Shown: one piece after another, positions 57,520 through 64,000 of the stretch
Layout: each line of letters opens with the position of its first letter
Position numbering within the stretch: the first letter of the stretch is position 1
Assembly: GCA_043228905.1 (NCBI GenBank)
Contig: JBHGNT010000008.1
Span: 22,072,001 to 22,136,000 of the forward strand
Length of the DNA: 64,000 bases
Direction: 5' to 3'
DNA from: Azolla caroliniana
Taxonomy: Eukaryota > Polypodiophyta
The notes under the pieces: model-generated
The model's input: only the letters and a program-made list of their open reading frames with translations
Told to the model about the DNA's origin: nothing
Databases searched by the model: none
Program-made: the position numbers and the translations under genes

Positions 57520-58340
57520 TCAAGTTCGATGATCATGTTCTAGAATTGTAGAGGATATCCATGGAATAAAAGCTTAGGATTAGGTGATCTAATCGAAGGT
57601 GTAGATATTATATTTTTGGTTAAAACTTGGGAACATATAAAATAACCACACATACACCTAATATTGATGGGTAAATGTACCTACTTACATTAAGTAGAAA
57701 GTACGAGAGGATATGTACGTAGTCTCATATTCTTGAACTCGATTGGGAGGTGATTCCCCGATTTATATCTAAGCCACCTTGTATTGTCTTTTTGTAAAAA
57801 TCTCTCCTAGCTAATGGGAAAGTAGTTCCTTTTTTGGGGGAAAAAAAATTGATGGGTAAATATGAAAATGTATATGGCCCCAAACTAAGAAATCTCGAGC
57901 AAGTAGGAGTGGCAAGTATTTACCATCAAGGCTTTGAAAACTACATGCGAGTACCTAAGTATGACGAATTTAAAAGATATATGTGGGTTGAAGTAATATT
58001 ACGAAAAAATAAACTTTATTTGACATGTTGTACATTCCTCATATAAAGTCTAACTAATATAATTTGTATGAGCTAGATCATGATGATCCTTCTTTTGATG
58101 TGTGCTGACATTCTTGCATTTGAGAAAATTGGAAAAGTGTTGTTTGTGGGATATTTTAATACTAGAGTTGTAACTTATCAAAATGCGGCAATTGATGACA
58201 GTGTAATGGTGTCATATTTTACTCGTGACTCAAAAGATTATATTATGTCAGAATATGGTAGGCTCTCGTTGTTGCAAATAAGTGTGTGCATGTGAATGTT
58301 AAGTCGGACCGTGGGGAACCGCAACCAAGGATTATGGCTT
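57520..58340 (+). pseudogene. LINE endonuclease (EEP) fragment, interrupted
   Basis: Frames read a degenerate MIMFWNCRGYPWNKSLG-like start, then IIFLVKTWEHI, and after the insertion VASIYHQGFENYMRVPKY, MWVEVILRKNKLYLTCCTF, then FEKIGKVLFVGYFNTRV, RDSKDYIMSEYGRLSLLQ. These follow the endonuclease/exonuclease/phosphatase domain of plant LINE ORF2; the key GDFNAR has become GYFNTR. It may belong to the same old LINE as the RT at 60060. Confidence 0.65.
57677..57848 (+). mobile_element. 5'-truncated LINE-type tail nested in an older LINE
   Basis: 13 bp direct repeats TTGATGGGTAAAT at 57664-57676 and 57849-57861. Ends TTCCTTTTTTGGGGGAAAAAAAA. Confidence 0.75.
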
Positions 58341-60055
58341 TGATGAGAATGTTTTCGATGATGAGTTGTAGGATATGATATTTGTTATGGCACACAACAA
58401 ACCTTGTTTTGTTCAACAAAATTTTGCTTTGGTTTACTATGCTTGAGTGCTATTATATAAATAAGGGAGAGTATCCAAGATAGGTGTATGTGTGCTCATA
58501 ATTTTCCTGTATATGTGATTATTTATTTTTATGTGTATAAGGTATATGTGTGAGTGTATACATGTAATTTTAGGGATTGTGTAAGTGCACGTGTCTTTTC
58601 CACGAAGGTAACTTCGAGTAAACTTTCCTCCTCAATCACCAATGATGTTGCCCATTGAAAGGGTGCTGGAATTTTTGAAAACTAGCGGTGTGGGTCCAAT
58701 CCTGCTGCTCTTCAAGTTTTTGCAGTAGATTTTTCTTCGGAAATCGAATTTCGAGCCTTTTTTTTTTTCAAATTCCTAGTCGGAACAACTCGGCAATGGA
58801 GCACCGATCATTTGGAAGTGCAATTTTGAATCCCACCTCACACCAAATGGAGACAATTTTATGCATAATTTCTCACTTGGTTCTTATATTTTCGAAAATT
58901 ATGTCACCATTATCATTTAGCCCAGTTTGCTAAGAACACAATTTACAATACTGCCCTTTTTTAGTTTGATGCGTAAGAGGGATAGTGTTCAAAGGGGATA
59001 TAAGTAACTTTTCTTTCTTCTTTTATTTCAGTGGGCCCTAGGCTAAGCCCTGAGCCTAGAGTCGTGAGGAGGTTTTGTGATGTACGGTATAGTCTACTAA
59101 AGTCTAGCGAAAAAGCATCAGACAAAACATCAACCAACAAATTTATCACCTTTCTTGGTGCAAGATTGCTCATTGTGCCGTTGTGTAGGTGTCATCCATG
59201 AAGTAATTCCTTCACAGAGATCTACATGATAGAACTCAAGTTCTATTGTGGGGGTTTCCCATGAAGGAACCCTTTCATGTAGTTTGTTCCCTATTGTGTA
59301 GAGAAGCTCATAGGACTAAGGATGTCTTGAGTTCCCAATGGGAAATTTCCCCTTTGAGAGAAAAAATCTACAGGATGGTTAATGTCCTATGATGTGGACA
59401 CATGATGGTTGGGCACTTCTAGAGTTTGAGCATCATCATGATGGAAGGCACATATTTTGCGAAATTCACTCGACAAGTTCTAGTATGAATTATAATTTCT
59501 TGTTCTCAACGAAACTTAAGTTGTAAACTTGAATAAGAATTTTTATTGTTTTAACTTGTAGCAACTTTTTTTATAAATTGAGTGCCGGGTGATGTGTGAT
59601 TCCCTCGGGATTAAACGAAAAGAATGACTTTATAGGTTCCACTAGGACACAAGCTTGCTCTTCTCAAGGAGAGATGTACCAAGCTATGCACTCATAGATT
59701 TATTCTTAAGAGCACTTTAGGCCCATGGATGCCAAGTGGCCCATTATGCCTACACAAGAGTACGTATCATGCTACATCATGAAAATGTACGTGTTTAAAG
59801 TCTAAACAAAGTTAAAATTGAGACAACTCAAGGGAAAAAGAAAATATAATTTGTGAACACACCAATGAAGAGATGGAACAATATGTAGATAAGCTTTTAC
59901 TGCATGACTGGATAATGTTTATGACATTATGTATGGAAACACTATATACATAATGCATATGGGTCTATTGAAGATGTTAATAAAGGGTCAAAAGACTTGT
60001 CTAATGGCAAAACAACATAACAAATTTAATAATAGGTAGCCCTTGAAATGAGAAG
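58341..60055. other. Intergenic or decayed LINE middle, no gene recognised
   Basis: AT-rich, with no sustained frame or motif. If EN and RT come from one LINE, this is its decayed linker plus later insertions. Confidence 0.25.
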
Positions 60056-60760
60056 ATCACAAACTCATATATGGATAACAACTATCACGAACAAACCTAC
60101 AAGAAAGGTTTCCCAAAAGATTGGGCCATGAATTGGATAAAACCAATCCATAAAGGAGAAGATAAAAAAAAATTGTATCCAACTATCAATATGCCATAGT
60201 ATCTCAATTATGGTCAAATTATATTGCACCATAATGAAACAAAAGATTAGCTCTTGAGCCAAAAATCATATAAACGGTCACTTGGCCAAGTAGACTTTAA
60301 ACCAAACAATATTCCATTGTCGATCATTTGGTTACACTTCAAGGGGAATCTATATATATTTATGAACTTCTAGAAATCCTTTAACATTATCCCAAGGAGT
60401 GCTTAGAAAAGAATGGTAGATATCAGAATGCCATTAATATATAGAGTAGATGTAACAAGATAACTTTAAACCAAACAATATTCCACTATCAATTATTTGG
60501 CTAAATTTCAAGGGAAAATTATATATATTTTTGAACTTGAAGAGAGCCATTAACATTAACCCAAGGAGTGTTTAGAAAAGAATGGTAGAGATTGCAACAC
60601 CATTAAAATATAGAGCAGATGTAGCAAGATGAAATGTTTATTTGCTTCCATAAGGCCAAATTTAACCTCTTCATGGACAATATTAATTCCATACGCAATG
60701 ACTTCATTGTAGATTAATTCACGCAATATATCTTGAATCATATTATTTCAATTGTGCTTC
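60056..60760 (+). pseudogene. LINE reverse transcriptase fragment with internal duplication
   Basis: Frame reads KKGFPKDWAMNWIKPIHKGE, matching the W...I.PI.K.GD block of LINE RTs, then GQVDFKPNN (GQAGFRP), IIWLHFK, then FNIIPRSA and KRMVDIRMPLIYRVDVTR (AFD..PR..LW..L...G.P......). A 169 bp tandem duplication (60294-60462, 60463-60640) repeats the central part. No FADD motif survives. Confidence 0.6.
60294..60640. repeat. Two-copy 169 bp tandem duplication inside the LINE RT relic
   Basis: Shared 'actttaaaccaaacaatatt', 'caaggag' and 'agaaaagaatggtagat'. Both copies carry separate later changes. Confidence 0.85.
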
Positions 60761-61054
60761 TTGCCCAAGGTCTAAGGTTCTCATAAAGATTATAATCATT
60801 CAATTGGCATGACAATTTGCTTTCTCAAACTAATCTACTATGTGTCCTTGATGGTCATTCTCGACTTTGAAACATACAACACTTCCATGTCATGTGAATG
60901 ACTAAACATTTTGGAGACGACAAGACTTTGGAATTAGTTTCTCGAAGCTATTGGTAATTGCAACTTCGTAACTATGTTGAGGACTACATAAACTGCAATT
61001 GCATGTTGGTCAAATTGCTATAGATATCCACCATATAGATAACTCCAACCAGGC

Positions 61055-61220
61055 TTACTGATTGCTAATGATACACGGAATTCTATCTCTTAGGACTTTA
61101 TTACTAGTCTTCCACCCTTCAAAGGTTTTGGTGTCATTGTCGCTATAGTGGATTGGTTCACTAAGATGACATATTTCTTTCCATGCACAAAGACTATCAA
61201 TAAACAAGAGTTTTGGCATT
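61055..61220 (+). pseudogene. Ty3/gypsy integrase core fragment
   Basis: Frames read ...FITSLPPFKGFGVIVAIVDW then FTKMTYFFPCTKTINKQE, matching the DFI.GLP...G.D.I.VVVDR.TKM.HFIPC..T block. Catalytic context incomplete; fragment only. Confidence 0.6.
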
Positions 61221-61439
61221 GGTGATAAAGGCATAAGAGATCTCATTTTCCACCACCGACAATATTCACTCAACTCCCACCAATGCCAAAACTCAAGTCA
61301 AGCTGGAATTGGTTAGACCAATAACACTATGGACTCTTTGGAAACGACGTTGTGCCAATGTTGTAGGCCAGTCTTCTCCAATCAAGCCGTGCACTAGGCA
61401 TCGGTATTGTAGGAGATATGAAGTGAAGTTATAGCCGTG

Positions 61440-61631
61440 CACTAGGCATCAATACGATGGCATCGCGGGTGGATCTGATGGAGCTGAAAGACAACAATTA
61501 GCCTTCATCCAACAATGGTCGTCCTCTCCCTTGAGTCAATGGCCTCCACATAAGATGGAATTATCAAGTCCATTTTGGGATTTGTATATATCATTCTCAA
61601 ATGTAAAATTTTATAACTAATGGAAAAAAAA
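61440..61631 (+). mobile_element. LINE-type 3' tail, plus-strand relative of 6985-7190
   Basis: Shares long stretches with the minus-strand copy at 6985-7190 and ends ATAACTAATGGAAAAAAAA. No coding content. Preceded by two copies of 'agccgtgcactaggcatc' (about 61386 and 61433). Confidence 0.6.
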
Positions 61632-62144
61632 CATGCATTACAACTTGTGAAACTCGTCATCAAAGGAAGTGGATAGTGTCATGAACATCTATGCAAAATA
61701 CCATATATATATAATGTGTGTGTGTACATATATCACAATCATCATGAAAGGGTAATAAGAAGCCTTGAACCTACAGGCTATGACCCCTTTTATATATATA
61801 TAAGCTTTAATCAATAGACTTAACATTTTACATATCTTATACATAACATTACGAGATGGTACCACCTCACACATGCTAATGCATTATCACTAATTGGCAT
61901 TCTTTCATGAATTCCAAGAGGTGAGCATGCATGGTGGCAAGCATGCATGGGTCCTACCATGCTATATTAAAGTAGGTGCTTTAACTGTTATTGATGAACC
62001 ATTCTAGTTCAACATTAGTCTTTAGCATAATCTTGTAACAGTTCGTCTTGTTAATATAATTATACTCTCTTCTATCATTTTATCATATTCTCAACTGCAA
62101 CCCTAGCAAACAACCCAATAGTTTGTTAGTGAGGGCGAATAGAG
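61632..62144. other. Intergenic; tRNA-like repeat candidate on the minus strand
   Basis: Minus-strand 61820-61745 has GGTTCAAGGCT (B-box-like) downstream of an A-box-like TCTATTGATTAAAG. Otherwise AT-rich with no gene. Confidence 0.25.
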
Positions 62145-62616
62145 CCAACTTGGAACTATGGCCTTATTATGAAAAAACCAAGTGGGTTATTGGTCGGTTG
62201 GTGGGTTAAGTCATCATTTGGACATGCAACTCCTTTTATTGCTATGTGTTGAGCAATTCCTTGTGGTCACCGAGCGATCTCGACCCATTTCCATGCTAAT
62301 TCCATGAGTTTCACTTTTTACCTATATCTCGTCAAACCTCTCTATCCACATAGACAATGGCTACCAAACTTGCTCATTAGCCTACTTAGAACTATGGCCT
62401 TATTATGAAAAAACCAAGTGGGTTATTGGTCGGTTGGTGGGTTAAATCATCATTTGGACATGCAACTTCTTTTATTGCTATGTGTTGAGCAACTCCGTGC
62501 GGTCACCAAGCGATCTCGATCCATTTCCATGCTAATTCCATGAATTTCACTTTTTACCTATATCTCGTCAAGCCTCTCTATCCACATAGACAATGTCTAC
62601 CAAACTTGCTCATTAT
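62145..62616. repeat. Two-copy 236 bp tandem duplication, recent
   Basis: 62145-62380 and 62381-62616 differ at only about a dozen bases, so this is the youngest of the local duplications in the window. No coding frame. Confidence 0.9.
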
Positions 62617-62715
62617 AACTCTAGTTCAAGGATCGCTCTATCTACATAAGGGGTAGGAGGGTTGTAAGGACATCTTCAAGTGGCATCCTTCTTGACAACT
62701 ATAGTTGTAGAATAC

Positions 62716-63156
62716 TGTTGAGATATCAAGCTCAACTAGTTTAATCTAGTTAGTCAACACATGTAACTTAGTAGTTACCTAGATCGAATCTAATTAATGT
62801 GTTGACCTTAAGCCTTTAAATAGGACCTTGTACTTAAGTGGGATATTCTAGATCCTCCACTCCTTAGTACATTTAATGTAGGACTTACACATAAGTACCT
62901 ATGTTCTACCCACACATGTGCACCTTTGCACATGGGTTGTATATATACCTCATTGTGGGTATTTTTGAACGTTGATGACACTTTTCAATACAGTCAATCA
63001 TCCCCCATTTATCTTTGTGTTCAAGTGTAACTTCCTCTCTCTCTCTCTCTTCCTCTCACACACTCTCACGCGCATATCATACTAATCTTCCGCTGCTTAA
63101 CGTAACCATATAATTAGTCTCTAATTAACCCTAGTTAATTACCTAATTACTTAACA
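62716..63156 (+). repeat. 5' LTR of a second Ty1/copia element (441 bp)
   Basis: Starts TGTTGAGATATC, ends CTTAACA. TATA-like TATATATA at 62940-62947. (CT)n run near 63034-63055. The primer site follows at once. The 3' LTR is outside the window. Confidence 0.85.
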
Positions 63157-63174
63157 TGGTATCCGAGCGCGTGG
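63157..63174 (+). other. Primer binding site of second copia element
   Basis: TGGTATCCGAGCGCGTGG, a variant of the initiator-Met tRNA primer site, next to the LTR end. Confidence 0.8.
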
Positions 63175-63325
63175 TTTAGGAAATCCACTAAGCTTATTCA
63201 TGATTGTGTGTTCGAGACGCCGACGACAAATCCCGGCTATTCGCTATCCGCTACCGTAGTGCCGCTACGAAGGACATGTACGCGACCAAGAGAAGAAAAA
63301 CAAAACGGAAGACACAACAATCAAC

Positions 63326-64000
63326 ATGAACAAACAAATGGGAAGCTCACTCCCTAGTGAAAAGCTAGACCGAAGCAACTATTCATCTTGGGAGTACAAG
63401 ATGAATCAATACCTTATCGGCCAAGGGTATTGGAGCTACATCAACGACGCACAAGAAAACAAACCCGAAATCACACACACCAACTACCCAATGTGGGAGC
63501 AAGGCGTGAGTCGGGTAATGTATTTCTTGGCAACATGTGTAAACGACCACATGCTTAGCCACATTCGTGACGCCAAGACGCCCAAAGAGGCGTGGGAAAA
63601 TCTCAAGAAGATTTTCACTACGGACACATCCGCACGCAAGATTCAACTCCGGCAAGAGTTGAACAACATACGACAAAAAGAAATGTCCGTGACGGACTAC
63701 ACCGCCAAGATCAAGAGCATTTGCGACTCGCTTGGCTCCATCAACGTCAACATCGACGAGGACGAGATGGTGCAAGTATGCTTGGGCGGCCTCGCACAAT
63801 GATTAAACCCGTTGAGAACGGCAATCTTGGCGAGAGATACCCCTCCCTCGTTCTTCAACCTCCAATCAATGCTATTGGTCGAAGTAAACCACGTTCAACG
63901 AAAGACCAACACATCGGAAGGACAAATGCTCTTCTCCGATACGGATGGTGCCCATAGACGAGGTCGACGCGGAAGAGGTCAATTCGACCTATCCCACGAA
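63326..64000 (+). pseudogene. Second copia gag, one in-frame stop, cut by the window edge
   Basis: ATG at 63326. Gag homologous to that at 44122: MGSSLPSEKLDRSNYSSWEY, AKTPKEAWENLKKIF, TAKIKSICDSLGSINVNIDE, VCLGGLAQ. A TGA at 63800-63802 interrupts it; the same frame continues past it with LNPLRTAILARD, FNLQSMLLVEVNH and TNTSEGQMLFSDTDG to the window edge. Apart from that stop the frame is intact, so it is younger than the 43.6 kb element. Confidence 0.9.

Overview
This window reads as nuclear DNA of a land plant with a large, repeat-rich genome. The plant signals are intron-rich genes with plant splice sites, a mitochondrial pyruvate dehydrogenase E1-beta gene, a plant-specific DUF863 gene, two intronless PLS-type pentatricopeptide (PPR) genes and decayed Ty1/copia, Ty3/gypsy and LINE elements. 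The wording of the PPR proteins (repeated 'ACGNIGAIE(R/K)GQEIH' type motifs) resembles PPRs of ferns, so a fern is my best guess. That is inference, not proof.

Layout. 0-1.9 kb: left-facing Ty3/gypsy element (LTR, primer site, leader, gag) cut by the window edge. 2.4-5.2 kb: PPR gene 1 (-). 5.2-13.8 kb: repeats, including a decayed rightward Ty3/gypsy element at 5.8-9.4 kb. 14.3-19.5 kb: PDH E1-beta (+), 14 coding exons, 377 codons. 20.6-22.8 kb: PPR gene 2 (-), preceded upstream by three successive tandem-repeat blocks (22.8-24.35 kb). 27.3-30.3 kb: a four-exon gene (-) for a 131-residue Dpy-30-motif protein; none of its exons stands out as a long ORF and I assembled it from splice sites and the motif. 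31.9-35.9 kb: DUF863 gene (-), three coding exons, about 1132 residues. 36.3-38.6 kb: microsatellites and a degenerate ~300 bp repeat. 43.6-50.4 kb: complete but dead Ty1/copia element with both LTRs and a 5 bp target duplication. 52.9-62.6 kb: nested relics of Ty3/gypsy and LINE elements. 62.7-64 kb: left end of a second copia element.

The host genes show no shared pathway. PDH E1-beta is housekeeping mitochondrial metabolism; the PPRs are predicted organelle RNA-binding proteins; the Dpy-30 protein is either a chromatin (COMPASS-type) or a flagellar (radial-spoke-type) adaptor; DUF863 has no settled function. Most of the remainder is transposon-derived or made of short local tandem duplications, which are unusually frequent here.

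Intron-exon coordinates were worked out by hand from splice consensus and reading frame; repeat boundaries are by eye.
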